From NCBI RefSeq assembly GCF_900580675.1, contig NZ_UTBG01000171.1, forward strand, positions 1 through 64,000: a stretch of 64,000 bases of DNA. The letters run 5' to 3'. The position numbers were made by a program, and so were the translations under genes. The notes under the pieces were generated by a model. That model was not told the DNA's origin and made no database searches. It saw nothing but the letters and a program-made list of their open reading frames with translations. The stretch comes from Pseudomonas viridiflava. GTDB lineage: Bacteria > Pseudomonadota > Gammaproteobacteria > Pseudomonadales > Pseudomonadaceae. This document shows, piece after piece, positions 1 to 9,671 of this stretch. Numbering within the stretch: the first letter of the stretch is position 1; every line of letters begins with the position of its first letter.

Positions 1-110
1 CCGGAGTGAGGGCACACCGAGCCGGAGGCGAGGTGCCGAGTGTTGGGGCGAGGACCTTTTGGTTACTTTTGGGTCCTTCCAAAAGTGACCCGCTGTAAGA
101 GCGGAACCCT
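1..110. repeat. Pseudomonas intergenic repeat with a strong hairpin, cut by the window edge
   Basis: This stretch lies downstream of wspR and holds an inverted repeat at 61-90, with arms GGTTACTTTTGG and CCAAAAGTGACC around a six-base loop and one G-T wobble. From memory, very similar sequence is scattered between genes in fluorescens-group pseudomonads, so I read it as a dispersed repeat. It could also act as a transcription end for the leftward wsp operon. No gene is evident. Confidence 0.5.
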
Positions 111-150
111 AAGCAGCCGTTACCTGAATAACGGATATACACACAAATCC

Positions 151-1152
151 CTACTCAATCCCCACCTGATTCCGCCCATTATTCTTGGCCATATACAACC
201 CCTTATCCGCCGCCAATATCACCTGCCGACAATCCGTCCCCTGCTGCGGCGTCATCGTCGACAACCCGATACTGATCGTCAGACTCGCCCCCTCAGCCGG
301 CGCAATATGCGGAATCTTCAACGCCGCCACCGCCATCCGCAGCTTCTCGGCCACCAACCGCGCCCCACCCGGCGATGTGTTAGGCAGCACCAAAGCAAAC
401 TCCTCCCCCCCATACCGCGCCGGCAAATCCGAAGGCCGGCTGCTCGCCTCGCGAATCGTCGCAGCAACCTTGCGCAACGCCTCATCCCCCTCGACATGCC
501 CAAAACTGTCGTTATAGGTCTTGAAGAAATCCACATCAATCATCAACAACGACAACTGCGTCTGATCACGCATGGCCCGGCGCCATTCCAATTCCAGGTA
601 TTCGTCGAAGTGCCGACGGTTGGACAGCCCAGTCAGCCCATCAGAGTTCATCAACCGTTGCAGCACCAGGTTGGTGTCGAGCAATTGCTGCTGGCTGACC
701 CGCAGCGCGCGATACGCCGCATCCCGCTGCAACAACGTCATGTAGGAGCGCGAGTGATAGCGAATCCGCGCCACCAGTTCGATGTTGTCCGGCAGTTTGA
801 CCAGGTAATCATTGGCCCCCGCCGAAAACGCCGCGCTCTTGATCAGCGGGTCTTCCTTGGTCGACAGCACGATGATCGGGATATTCGCCGTGGCCGGGTG
901 GTTGCGGTACTCGCGCACCAGCGTCAGGCCGTCGAGACCGGGCATCACCAGGTCTTGCAGGATCACCGTGGGTTTGATGCGAATCGCCTGGGCAATCGCC
1001 TGGTGCGGGTCGGCGCAAAAGTGGAAGTCGATGTTTTCTTCATGAGCCAGGCCGCGCCGCACGGCTTCGCCGATCATGGCCTGGTCGTCGACCAGCAACA
1101 CCATGGCGGCGTTTTCGTCGGTCTTGATGTCGTCGATCTGTAAATCATTCAT
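151..1152 (-). CDS. wspR: WspR, response regulator diguanylate cyclase
   Basis: This 333-residue output protein of the Wsp system makes cyclic di-GMP from two GTP when phosphorylated. An N-terminal receiver domain (about residues 15-135) has the phospho-acceptor Asp67 in LQDLVMPG. A linker helix leads to a GGDEF domain with an intact GGEEF active site near residue 250. An RPSD motif sits five residues before GGEEF, which is the usual inhibitory I-site for product feedback. It is the last gene of the leftward wsp operon, about 50 bases after wspF. Cyclic di-GMP from WspR drives matrix production and the wrinkly-spreader phenotype in P. fluorescens (established knowledge). The start is ATG at 1152. 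Confidence 0.96.
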   Translation of the reverse strand: MNDLQIDDIKTDENAAMVLLVDDQAMIGEAVRRGLAHEENIDFHFCADPHQAIAQAIRIKPTVILQDLVMPGLDGLTLVREYRNHPATANIPIIVLSTKEDPLIKSAAFSAGANDYLVKLPDNIELVARIRYHSRSYMTLLQRDAAYRALRVSQQQLLDTNLVLQRLMNSDGLTGLSNRRHFDEYLELEWRRAMRDQTQLSLLMIDVDFFKTYNDSFGHVEGDEALRKVAATIREASSRPSDLPARYGGEEFALVLPNTSPGGARLVAEKLRMAVAALKIPHIAPAEGASLTISIGLSTMTPQQGTDCRQVILAADKGLYMAKNNGRNQVGIE

Positions 1153-1203
1153 GTGCAGTCACCTGAATTACCACCTGCAAACCAACACCGTGGAGGGTAA
1201 GGA

Positions 1204-2214
1204 TCATTTCGAAAATACCTCCAACAACCGGGGCGCAATTCTATCCAGTGGGCGAATTTCAACAGCGGCATCGATCGCCGCCGCCGCTTTGGGCATGCCA
1301 TACACCGCAGAGCTCTGCTGATCCTGGGCGATGGTCAAATATCCTTGTTCACGCAGTACCTTGAGGCCCTGGGCCCCGTCGCGCCCCATGCCGGTCAGCA
1401 GTACGCCGACGGCATCGCCATTCCAGTGGCTGGCCACGCTTTCGAAAAACACGTCGATCGAAGGCCGGTAAATCTCGTTCACCGGCTCTGCGGTATAGGC
1501 TAGCGTGCCATCCTTCAATAGACGAATGTGGTGGTTGGTGCCGGCCAGCAGCACCACGCCGCTCTGCGGCGGTTCACCCTCGCGGGCCAGGCGCACCGGC
1601 AGGCCGGAGGCACTGCTCAGCCATTCGGCCATGCCGGCGGCAAACACCTGATCCACATGCTGCACCAGCACAATGGCGGCGGGAAAGTCCCGGGGCAAAC
1701 CCTTGAGCAGGATTTCCAGGGCAGCCGGGCCACCCGCCGAGGAGCCGATGGCGACCAGGCTCTGACGCTTTCCGGGGCTGCGCTGCGGCGCGGTTTCGGC
1801 ACGCACGCGGCTGCCGCGCTGGCCGATCAGCCAGCCGATATTGAGGATCTTGCGCAACAGCGGTGCCGCCGCATCCTTGGGGTTGCCCACGCCCAGCGGC
1901 GGCGTGTCGACCACGTCCAGCGCGCCGTGGCCCATGGCTTCGAAGACCCGGCTCATGTTGGCCTGGCGGTCGACGGTGACGATCACGATGGCGCACGGGG
2001 TCTCGGCCATGATCCGGCGGGTCGCCTCCACGCCGTCCATCACCGGCATGATCAGGTCCATCAGGATCAGGTCCGGGGTCAGCTCGGCGCAGCGTTGCAC
2101 CGCTTCCAGGCCATTGCCGGCCACCCACACCAGCTCGTGCGCGGGCTCGAAACTCAAGGCGCGACGCAGGGCTTCCACCGCCAGGGGCATATCATTGACG
2201 ATCGCAATCCTCAT
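1204..2214 (-). CDS. wspF: WspF, CheB-type protein-glutamate methylesterase
   Basis: This 336-residue protein has the CheB layout: a receiver domain with Asp53 in LMDLIMP, then a C-terminal methylesterase domain. The catalytic triad is visible as Ser in IGSSAGGPA, His in VQHVDQ and Asp in GMGRDGAQ. It removes methyl groups from the receptor WspA and so turns signalling down; loss of WspF is the classic cause of wrinkly-spreader mutants (established knowledge). Its ATG overlaps the stop of wspE by four bases, showing translational coupling. The reading frame is intact, so the strain should keep normal Wsp restraint. Confidence 0.96.
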   Translation of the reverse strand: MRIAIVNDMPLAVEALRRALSFEPAHELVWVAGNGLEAVQRCAELTPDLILMDLIMPVMDGVEATRRIMAETPCAIVIVTVDRQANMSRVFEAMGHGALDVVDTPPLGVGNPKDAAAPLLRKILNIGWLIGQRGSRVRAETAPQRSPGKRQSLVAIGSSAGGPAALEILLKGLPRDFPAAIVLVQHVDQVFAAGMAEWLSSASGLPVRLAREGEPPQSGVVLLAGTNHHIRLLKDGTLAYTAEPVNEIYRPSIDVFFESVASHWNGDAVGVLLTGMGRDGAQGLKVLREQGYLTIAQDQQSSAVYGMPKAAAAIDAAVEIRPLDRIAPRLLEVFSK

Positions 2215-4493
2215 GCCCGCGCGCCCCCAATCAGCTCTACCACGGCGTCCAGCAGGGCGTCATCGTGGAAACTGGCTTTGGCCAGATAATAGTCGGCGCC
2301 GGCGTCCAGTCCCCGGCGTCGGTCTTCTTCGCGATCCTTGTAGGACACCACCATCACCGGCAACGATTGCAAGCGAGTATCACGGCGCAAAAGTGTGACC
2401 AATTCAATACCGTCCATACGAGGCATATCAATATCAGTGATCAACAGGTCAAAGTCTTCGGAGCGCAAGGCGTTCCAGCCGTCCATGCCATCGACCGCCA
2501 CAGCCACTTCATAACCACGATTAAGTAACAATTTGCGTTGCAGTTCACGCACGGTGAGCGAATCGTCCACCACCAGCACGCGCTTGCGCGGCGCCTCGGT
2601 GGCCTGCTGGCTGCGCCGGGCGATGCGCTCCAGGCGGCCGGTGTTGAGCAGTTTGTCGACCGAACGCAGCATGTCTTCGACATCGACGATCAGCACCACC
2701 GAGCCGTCATCCAGCAAGGCACCGGCGGAAATGTCCTGGACCTTGCCGAGGCGATCATCCAGCGGCAACACCACCAGGGTGCGCTCGCCGATAAACCGCT
2801 CCACGGCGATCCCGTACACGGCCTCGCGCTCGCGGATCACCACCACCTTCAAGGTCTCTTGATTATTCTGCCCCGGCGGGCGCTGCAACAACTGGCTGGC
2901 CGCGACCAGGCCGACATGCCGGCCTTCGTGCCAGAAATGCTGGCGGCCTTCCAGTTGCACGATGTCATCGGGCGCCAGGTCGCACATGCGCTCGATATGC
3001 GCCAGCGGGAACGCGTAGGCTTCTTCGCCGACTTCCACCACCAGGCTGCGCACCACCGACAGGGTCAGCGGCACCTCCAGGTGAAACCGGCTGCCCTGCC
3101 CCGCCGTCTGCTCCAGCACCACCGCGCCGCGCAACTGGCGGACCATATGCTGCACCGCATCCAGGCCGACACCGCGCCCGGACACTTCGGTAACTTTGTC
3201 ACGCAGGCTGAAACCCGGCAGGAACAGGAACGTCAGCAGCTCTTCTTCGCTCAGGCGCAGGGCGGTTTCCAGCGGCGACAGGTGCCGGTCGACGATGGTG
3301 CCGCGCAGGCGTTCAAGGTCGACGCCATTGCCGTCATCGCTCAGCTCCAGCACCAGCAAACCGGCCTGATGGGACGCGCGCAGGCGGATCAGGCCTTCGG
3401 CGGGTTTGCCCGCGAGCAGGCGCTGTTCGGGCATTTCGATACCGTGGTCGACGGCATTGCGCAGCAAATGGGTGAGCGGCGCTTCGAGCTTTTCCAGTAC
3501 GTCGCGGTCCACCTGGGTCTTTTCGCCTTCGATCTCCAGGCGCACCTGCTTGCCCAGGCTGCGGCCAAGGTCGCGCACCATGCGCACCTGCCCGGCCAGC
3601 ACATCCGCAAACGGGCGCATGCGGCAGGCCAGCGCGGTGTCGTACAGCACTTGGGCTCGCTGCCCGGCCTGCCAGCCGAACTCATCCAGCTCGGCGTGTT
3701 TTTCCGCCAGCAAGGCCTGGGCTTCGCTCAACAGGCGGCGCGTATCGGCCAGGGCTTCCTGGGCTTCGAGGTTCAAATCGAGGGTCTTGAGCTGACCGTC
3801 CAAAGTATCCAGCGCGCGCACGCTCTGGCTTTGAATGCGCTTAAGGCGTTGCAGGCTGGCCAGGTAGGGCTTGAGCCGCTGGGTTTCGACCAGGGATTTG
3901 CTCGACAGGTCGAGCAGGCTGTTCAAGCGTTCGGCGGTCACGCGCAGTACACGCTCGCCACCTTCGGTCATGCGTTTGTTCTGGCGCGGCAGCTCACTGC
4001 TGACCGGCGGCGCGGGCTCGGGCTCCGGCGGCAGCGCTTCAACGACGGGTGCCGGGGTCGGCTCGGGCAGCGGTGCGGGCGGTGCGACCTTGGCGCTCAA
4101 CTGCGACGGATCGAGCAAACGCTCCATCAGCGCCACATACGCCTCGATATCCGCTGGGCCGACATCGTTACCGGGCGTGGCGATGCGCATCAGCAGGTCG
4201 GTGCCCTGCAGCAGCGCATCGATATGTTCGGGTTGCAGGTACAGCCGGGCCTCTTGGGCACTGACCAGGCAATCCTCCATCACGTGGGCCACGCTGACCC
4301 CGGCGTCCACCCCGACAATGCGCGCCGCACCCTTGAGCGAGTGCGCGGCGCGCATGCAGGCTTCGAGCTGGTCGGCCTGGGTCGGGTTGCGTTCCAGGGC
4401 CAGCAGGCCTGCGCTCAATACCTGGGTCTGCGCATCGGCTTCCAGGCTGAACAGTTCCAGCAGCGAGGCATCGCGCATCTGGTCGGGGGTCAT
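2211..4493 (-). CDS. wspE: WspE, hybrid CheA-type histidine kinase with receiver domain
   Basis: WspE is the central kinase that phosphorylates WspR and WspF. In order it has an HPt domain with phosphorylatable His51 in AAHSLKGAAR, a Pro-rich linker, a dimerisation helix region, an HATPase domain (NAVDHGIE, then SGRGVGLDAV), a CheW-like domain and a C-terminal receiver with Asp in LITDIDMPRMDG. The frame is open upstream of 4493, but ATG 4493 (MTPDQMRD) is chosen because it overlaps the wspD stop as ATGA, the pattern used at nearly every junction in this operon. That gives 760 residues, a usual WspE length. Confidence 0.94.
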   Translation of the reverse strand: MTPDQMRDASLLELFSLEADAQTQVLSAGLLALERNPTQADQLEACMRAAHSLKGAARIVGVDAGVSVAHVMEDCLVSAQEARLYLQPEHIDALLQGTDLLMRIATPGNDVGPADIEAYVALMERLLDPSQLSAKVAPPAPLPEPTPAPVVEALPPEPEPAPPVSSELPRQNKRMTEGGERVLRVTAERLNSLLDLSSKSLVETQRLKPYLASLQRLKRIQSQSVRALDTLDGQLKTLDLNLEAQEALADTRRLLSEAQALLAEKHAELDEFGWQAGQRAQVLYDTALACRMRPFADVLAGQVRMVRDLGRSLGKQVRLEIEGEKTQVDRDVLEKLEAPLTHLLRNAVDHGIEMPEQRLLAGKPAEGLIRLRASHQAGLLVLELSDDGNGVDLERLRGTIVDRHLSPLETALRLSEEELLTFLFLPGFSLRDKVTEVSGRGVGLDAVQHMVRQLRGAVVLEQTAGQGSRFHLEVPLTLSVVRSLVVEVGEEAYAFPLAHIERMCDLAPDDIVQLEGRQHFWHEGRHVGLVAASQLLQRPPGQNNQETLKVVVIREREAVYGIAVERFIGERTLVVLPLDDRLGKVQDISAGALLDDGSVVLIVDVEDMLRSVDKLLNTGRLERIARRSQQATEAPRKRVLVVDDSLTVRELQRKLLLNRGYEVAVAVDGMDGWNALRSEDFDLLITDIDMPRMDGIELVTLLRRDTRLQSLPVMVVSYKDREEDRRRGLDAGADYYLAKASFHDDALLDAVVELIGGARA

Positions 4494-5191
4494 GTGAGGC
4501 TCCGGGTCACGGCGGACAACAATTGCGCCTCGTCCAGCCAACGCAGGCTGCGGCCTTTCCACTGCAATACACCCTGAGTGAAGCGGCCACTGGCCTGGGT
4601 GCCGGAGGCCGACGCCGCCTTCAAGGTGCGCTCATCGATGGCATGGATGCCATCGACTTCGTCCACCGGCACCACCACCGGGCCGTCCTGCGCGGCGATG
4701 ATCAACATGCGCGGCATGATGCGCCCGCCGGTTGCGCCGTTGCCGGTGCTGTCCAGGCCCAGCAACTCCACCAGCGACAGGCACGCCACCAGCGCGCCGC
4801 GCACATTGGCCACGCCGAGCAAGGCGCGGGAACGCTGGTGCGGCAAGGAATGGATCGGCTGCAACGGCGCCACTTCCACCAGGCAACGGGTGGCGATGCC
4901 CAGCCATTCTTCACCGAGGCGGAACATCAGCAAGGAACGCGTGACCACTTCTTCGTCGCGTTCCACCGCAGCCTGCGGGCGACGGTCGTCCTGTTGGAGG
5001 GCATAGCGGTCCAGCAGGCGCGTGGCGGCGGCGGAGTACACCGAGCAGTTGCGGCAATGGATATGCTCTGCCAGCAACGGGCAGGATCTGTCGCCATGAA
5101 TGCCGATGCGGTTCCAGCAATCGTCGATGGCTTGGGTGTCAGCCAGGGTCAGGTGCAGGCCGGTGGTGTCGAGCGCGTCGGGGCTACTCAT
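4490..5191 (-). CDS. wspD: WspD, CheW-like coupling protein
   Basis: This 233-residue protein has a C-terminal CheW domain (from about residue 85: LLMFRLGEEWLGI, with LLGVANVRGALVACLSL). The N-terminal extension of about 80 residues is rich in Cys and His (CWNRI, CPLL, HIHCRNC), as is usual for WspD. It is a scaffold linking the receptor WspA to the kinase WspE. Its start overlaps the stop of wspC by four bases and its stop overlaps the start of wspE. With wspB it is one of two CheW-like proteins in the operon, the standard Wsp arrangement. Confidence 0.92.
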   Translation of the reverse strand: MSSPDALDTTGLHLTLADTQAIDDCWNRIGIHGDRSCPLLAEHIHCRNCSVYSAAATRLLDRYALQQDDRRPQAAVERDEEVVTRSLLMFRLGEEWLGIATRCLVEVAPLQPIHSLPHQRSRALLGVANVRGALVACLSLVELLGLDSTGNGATGGRIMPRMLIIAAQDGPVVVPVDEVDGIHAIDERTLKAASASGTQASGRFTQGVLQWKGRSLRWLDEAQLLSAVTRSLT

Positions 5192-6447
5192 CGTTTGTGC
5201 TCACTGTCAGCTCGCTCGCTACGCGCGGCCCGCGCCTGCAAACGGCGCGCCCCCGCACTATCGCCCTGGGACTCAAGCAACGCGGCCAGGTGCATCAAGG
5301 CCTGCGAATGCTGGGGCTCCAGGTACAAGGCTTTTCGATAATAGCCCTGGGCTTCCAGGGCGCTGCCGGCCACGTCGCTGAGCAGCCCCAGCCAGTAAAA
5401 CACCTGGGCGGCCGGCGGGTGGTTGTTCAAATACTGCTCGCACGCGGCCCGGGCTTCGGCACTTTTACCTTCGTTGGCCAGGGTGGCGATGCGGCTGAGC
5501 AAGGTGCTCGCGTCGGACGGTGCTGCAGTGATCGGTACCACCTGGGCACTGACGCTGCTGAACGGCCGCGGCCTGGTTGGAATCGTTGCTGCGCTGCGCT
5601 GAGGCAGCGGCGCAGGCAGTGGCAGTGGCGCAGGTTCAGGTTGGTGCGGCGAGCCCTGCCGGCTGAAAGCGAAAGACTGCGGCACGCCAATCGAGCGCAT
5701 GCCGTGACGCCCCAGCAGGCTACCTTCGGCCGGCCCGATAAACAGCACGCCGTCCACGTGGGTCAGGCCTTTGAGCACGTCAAACACTTGCTGTTGGGTG
5801 GGCTGGTCGAAGTAGATCAGCAGGTTGCGGCAGAACACAAAGTCGTAGCTCGCCTCATTGGCCAGCAGCGCCGGGTCGAGCAAATTGCCGACTTGCAGGC
5901 GCACCTGTTCGCGCACCCGCTCGGCAATATGGAAGCCGTCACCGTATTCAATGAAATGGCGGTCGCGAAACGCAATATCGCTGCCGCGAAACGAGTTCTT
6001 GCCATACACCCCGCGCCGGGCGCGCTCCACCGACAACGGGCTGACGTCCATGCCCTGCACCTTGAACTGGTGCGGCGCGAGGCCGGCATCGAGCAACGCC
6101 ATGGCGATCGAATACGGCTCTTCGCCGGTGGAGCACGGCAGGCTGAGGATGCGCAGCGCGCGCATCTGCTTGATCTCGACCAGACGCGCCTTGGCCAGAC
6201 GCGCCAAGGTCGCGAACGACTCGGGGTAACGGAAAAACCAGGTTTCAGGGACGATCACGGCTTCGATCAGCGCCTGCTGCTCATCGTGGGAGCTTTGCAG
6301 GTGCTGCCAGTAATGGTCGGCGGTTTGAGCCTGGACGACTTGCGTCCGCTGGCGCACCGCGCGCTCGATGATCGCCTCGCCCACCGAGGCCACGTCCAGG
6401 CCGATACGCTCCTTGAGAAAGGCAAAAAAGCGCGGATCGCTGCTCAT
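5188..6447 (-). CDS. wspC: WspC, CheR-type methyltransferase with TPR tail
   Basis: This 419-residue protein methylates WspA with S-adenosylmethionine. The CheR domain has PETWFFRYPESF and LSLPCSTGEEPYSIAM, the SAM-binding and conserved CheR signatures, and FVFCRNLLIYF. A Pro-rich linker (about 270-310) leads to TPR-like helices (VFYWLGLLSDV, ALEAQGYYRKALYLEP). Start ATG 6447 (MSSDPRFF) overlaps the wspB stop; the frame is open further upstream, but that extension has no family resemblance. The methylation activity opposes WspF. Confidence 0.94.
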   Translation of the reverse strand: MSSDPRFFAFLKERIGLDVASVGEAIIERAVRQRTQVVQAQTADHYWQHLQSSHDEQQALIEAVIVPETWFFRYPESFATLARLAKARLVEIKQMRALRILSLPCSTGEEPYSIAMALLDAGLAPHQFKVQGMDVSPLSVERARRGVYGKNSFRGSDIAFRDRHFIEYGDGFHIAERVREQVRLQVGNLLDPALLANEASYDFVFCRNLLIYFDQPTQQQVFDVLKGLTHVDGVLFIGPAEGSLLGRHGMRSIGVPQSFAFSRQGSPHQPEPAPLPLPAPLPQRSAATIPTRPRPFSSVSAQVVPITAAPSDASTLLSRIATLANEGKSAEARAACEQYLNNHPPAAQVFYWLGLLSDVAGSALEAQGYYRKALYLEPQHSQALMHLAALLESQGDSAGARRLQARAARSERADSEHKR

Positions 6448-6956
6448 TGGCTCAACTCGGCGGCAAACAGCAAGGTGCGCACAGGCTCGGTGAGCAATTC
6501 GTTGACGCCGATCCACTGCATCAAGCCCAGCGCATCCTCGCGCACCAGCCCCAGGTAAGGCGCCTCGCGGTTGTCCAGGCCATAAGGTTTGAATTCGCCA
6601 AGGTCGCAGCGCAGGGTGTCGGTGGCCTGTTCGAGGATCAACCCCAGCCAGCGGGCTTCAACCCACGGCTGCGGCTGGTAATTGACCAGCACCAGCCGCG
6701 TGCTGGTACGCGCCTGGGCCAGCTTGCCGAAAGTCAACGCGCTGAGGTCGATCACCGGCACCAGCGCGCCGCGATGGGCAAAAATGCCCGCGACCCACAG
6801 CGGCGCATGGGCGATAGGCTTCAGGGGCAGGCGCGGCAGCACCTCGGCCACTTCCGTGGCCCTGAGGGCAAAGCGTTCGCTGCCGATGTTGAACATCAGG
6901 AACAACGCCTTTTTCGCTGCCGGGACGGCGCCGCGTTTAGCCGCGAGGTCGCTCAT
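6444..6956 (-). CDS. wspB: WspB, CheW-like coupling protein
   Basis: This 170-residue protein is a single CheW domain (LFLMFNIGSERFAL, WVAGIFAHRGALVPVIDL). It lies between wspA and wspC with four-base overlaps on both sides. In the Wsp model WspB and WspD both help couple the receptor array to WspE. No unusual feature is seen. The assignment rests on the CheW pattern and on operon position. Confidence 0.92.
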   Translation of the reverse strand: MSDLAAKRGAVPAAKKALFLMFNIGSERFALRATEVAEVLPRLPLKPIAHAPLWVAGIFAHRGALVPVIDLSALTFGKLAQARTSTRLVLVNYQPQPWVEARWLGLILEQATDTLRCDLGEFKPYGLDNREAPYLGLVREDALGLMQWIGVNELLTEPVRTLLFAAELSQ

Positions 6957-8599
6957 CAGACTTTGAAACGCGACACGCCGCTGCGCAGACCGACCGCAAC
7001 CTGGCTCAATTCATCAATGGCAAAACTGGCCTGGCGCAGCGACTCCACCGTCTGGCTGCTGGCATCACCCAGCTGTACCAGCGCGTGGTTGATCTGCTCG
7101 GCGCCGGTGGCCTGGGCCTGCATGCCTTCGTTGACCATCAACACCCGCGGCGCCAAGGCCTGCACCTGATGGATGATCTGCGACAGTTGCTCGCCGACTT
7201 GCTGCACTTCGAACATGCCGCGGCGCACTTCTTCGGAGAACTTGTCCATGCCCATCACCCCCGCCGAAACGGCGGACTGGATCTCACGCACCATCTGCTC
7301 GATATCGTAGGTGGCCACGGCGGTCTGGTCGGCGAGGCGGCGCACTTCGGTGGCGACCACGGCAAACCCGCGACCGTATTCACCGGCCTTCTCGGCTTCG
7401 ATCGCCGCGTTGAGCGATAACAGGTTGGTCTGGTCGGCAACCTTGACGATGGTCACCACCACTTGGTTGATGTTGCCGGCCTTCTCATTGAGGATCGCCA
7501 GCTTGGCGTTGACCAGGTCGGCGGCGCCCATCACCGAGTGCATGGTTTCTTCCATGCGCGCCAGGCCTTGCTGGCCGGAACCGGCGGCCACCGAAGCCTG
7601 ATCGGCGGCGGTCGACACTTCGGTCATGGTGCGCACCAGGTCCTTGGAAGTGGCGGCGATCTCACGGGAAGTCGCGCCGATCTCAGTCGTGGTTGCGGCG
7701 GTTTCGGTGGCGGTGGCCTGCTGCTGCTTGGAAGTGGCGGCGATCTCGGTGACCGAGGTGGTCACCTGTACCGACGAACGCTGGGCTTGGGACACCAGGG
7801 CCGTCAGCTCGGTCATCATGTCGTTGAAGCCGGTTTCGACCGCGTTGAATTCGTCCTTGCGCTCCAGGTTCAGGCGTTTGCTCAGATCACCCGTGCGCAT
7901 GGTTTCGAGGATGTCGACGATGCGTTTCATCGGCGCCATGATCGCGCGCATCAGCAACAAGCCGCACAGGCCGGCAGCGAGGATGGCGATGATCAGCGAC
8001 ACCGCCATGCTGATTTTGGCCGAGAGGACCGACTCGTCGATGGCTGCGGTAGCGCGGTCGGACACATTCTTGTTTTCAGTAATGATGTCATTGAGCTTCA
8101 TGCGACCTTCGGTCCAGATCGGCGTCAATTCTTCTTCAAGCAAGGTGTTCGCGCCGGGCAAGTCATTCGCTTCAACACGCGCCAGCACTTCGGCCAGGAC
8201 CCTGTTGTAGTTAATGTGCGCGGCCTTGAAGTTGTCGAACTCCATGCGATCGGCCTGGCCATGAATGGTTTTTTCATAGTTGGCCATCTGCTGCTCAATC
8301 CGCGCTTCGAAGGCCTTGTAATCGTTTTTGTCGGTATTGGTGAAGGTTTTATTGTCGCGCAGACCGATGATGTCGATGGTCTGCAAATAGCTGTCGACCC
8401 ACGCACTGCGGATCATCGAGCTTAAATAAACCCCCGGCACCGCATCGTCGCGGACCGCTTCCTGGCTGACTTCGATCTTCAGCAACCGTGAGTAGGACAC
8501 CACGACCATCAGCAGCATGATCGCGATAATGACCGCAAAGCTCGCCAAAATCCGTTGGCGCAAGGTCCAGTTCTTCACAGTATTTCCTCGAAGTGCCAT
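6956..8599 (-). CDS. wspA: WspA, membrane-bound methyl-accepting receptor
   Basis: This 547-residue receptor is the sensor of the Wsp system. It has a first membrane helix at about 17-38, a periplasmic four-helix-type ligand region, a second membrane helix at about 197-222, a HAMP domain ([18 protein letters not shown]) and a long cytoplasmic signalling hairpin with the conserved tip [19 protein letters not shown]. It senses surface contact or envelope stress in pseudomonads (established knowledge). It is the first gene of the operon, so the wsp promoter should lie in 8600-8680. Its stop overlaps the wspB start. Confidence 0.94.
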   Translation of the reverse strand: MALRGNTVKNWTLRQRILASFAVIIAIMLLMVVVSYSRLLKIEVSQEAVRDDAVPGVYLSSMIRSAWVDSYLQTIDIIGLRDNKTFTNTDKNDYKAFEARIEQQMANYEKTIHGQADRMEFDNFKAAHINYNRVLAEVLARVEANDLPGANTLLEEELTPIWTEGRMKLNDIITENKNVSDRATAAIDESVLSAKISMAVSLIIAILAAGLCGLLLMRAIMAPMKRIVDILETMRTGDLSKRLNLERKDEFNAVETGFNDMMTELTALVSQAQRSSVQVTTSVTEIAATSKQQQATATETAATTTEIGATSREIAATSKDLVRTMTEVSTAADQASVAAGSGQQGLARMEETMHSVMGAADLVNAKLAILNEKAGNINQVVVTIVKVADQTNLLSLNAAIEAEKAGEYGRGFAVVATEVRRLADQTAVATYDIEQMVREIQSAVSAGVMGMDKFSEEVRRGMFEVQQVGEQLSQIIHQVQALAPRVLMVNEGMQAQATGAEQINHALVQLGDASSQTVESLRQASFAIDELSQVAVGLRSGVSRFKV

Positions 8600-8682
8600 T
8601 CAAATGAGGGGGAGTATAGCTGAGCAGAAGCCCTCATTAATCAACGGGTTTCGATGTGGCGTTTGCGGACTGCAAAAACACC

Positions 8683-8771
8683 TGTGGGAGGGGGCTTGCT
8701 CCCGATAGCGGTGTGTCCGTCAGCTTGTCTTTAGCTGACCCACCGCTACCGGGAGCAAGCCCCCTCCCACA
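8683..8771. repeat. REP pair (inverted)
   Basis: The arms at 8683-8713 and 8741-8771 are near-perfect inverted copies of the Pseudomonas REP sequence (GTGGGAGGGGGCTTGCTCCC core), separated by a short spacer. It lies between wspA and the DUF533 gene, downstream of the latter. Such pairs form large cruciform or RNA hairpins and often mark gene ends. Confidence 0.85.
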
Positions 8772-8795
8772 CTTTGATCTACCTATGACGTGTGA

Positions 8796-9503
8796 TTACT
8801 GGTTCAGCCGCACCTGTTTCTCCAGCTCGGCCTTCAGGCCAGGCTCCAGTTTCAGCTGGCGCGCGAGTTCATCCAGATAGGCCTTTTCCATAAAGTTTTC
8901 CTCGTCCACCAGCATGACGCTGGCGATGTACATCTCGGCGGCGAGTTCCGGGGTGCTGGCGGCGCGGGCCACATCGGCCGGGTCCAGGGGTTTGTTCAGC
9001 TCGGCGTGCAGCCATTGCTGCAGCTCGCGGTCGTTGTCCAGCTTGGTGAACTCGCCCTCGATCAACTCGCGCTCGCGTTCGTCAACGTGCCCGTCGGCCT
9101 TGGCGGCGGCGACCAGGGCCTTGAGAATACCCTGGCTGTGCAGCTCGACCTGCGCCGGTGGCAGACGGTCAATGGTTTGCGGCTCGCCTTGAGGTGCGTT
9201 GGCCTGCTGCGCCTGCCAGTTGCCGTAGGCTTTATAGGCAATCACGCCCAATGCGGCCAGCCCGCCGTAGGTCAGAGCTTTGCCGCCGAATTTGCGCGCC
9301 TTTTTGTTGCCGAGCAACAGGCCCATGGCGCCGGCCGCCAGGGCACCGCCGCCTGCGCCGCCGAGCAAACTGCCCAGGCCGCCACCGCCGAGCAGGCCGC
9401 CCAGGGCGCCTTTATCGTCTGACTTGCGCTGGCCGCCAGCCTTGTTCTGCAACATGTCCTGGCCAGACTTGAGCAACTGATCGAGCAATCCACGGGTATT
9501 CAT
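8796..9503 (-). CDS. DUF533 / TerB-like protein (YebE type)
   Basis: This 235-residue protein starts with a Gly-rich segment (about 30-75, many GG repeats and GLLLG), then a hydrophobic helix (TYGGLAALGVIAYKAYGNW, about 77-96) and a C-terminal all-helical TerB-like domain with AAAKADGHVDERERELI. This is the layout of the YebE/DUF533 family of inner-membrane-associated proteins of unknown role. It is transcribed away from the LysR gene. Position gives no clear functional hint. Confidence 0.8.
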   Translation of the reverse strand: MNTRGLLDQLLKSGQDMLQNKAGGQRKSDDKGALGGLLGGGGLGSLLGGAGGGALAAGAMGLLLGNKKARKFGGKALTYGGLAALGVIAYKAYGNWQAQQANAPQGEPQTIDRLPPAQVELHSQGILKALVAAAKADGHVDERERELIEGEFTKLDNDRELQQWLHAELNKPLDPADVARAASTPELAAEMYIASVMLVDEENFMEKAYLDELARQLKLEPGLKAELEKQVRLNQ

Positions 9504-9671
9504 TCGCAGCCTCCAGAGACTTGTGTTCGTAGGACCAATAGGCCCCCAGCGTAAAACTAAGTGCCAAAAAGCCCGTATCTAGAGTGCTTCCAGATGTAAC
9601 GCAGCTGCCCTTCGCTAAAACCGATATACACTCGAACAAATCTATAAAAACACCCCACTGGTAATTCCAGC

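Noticed and set aside
40..1143. 367-codon plus-strand frame opposite wspR
   Set aside because: Antisense shadow of a GC-rich gene; composition is His/Arg/Gln-rich without domains, while wspR on the other strand is certain.
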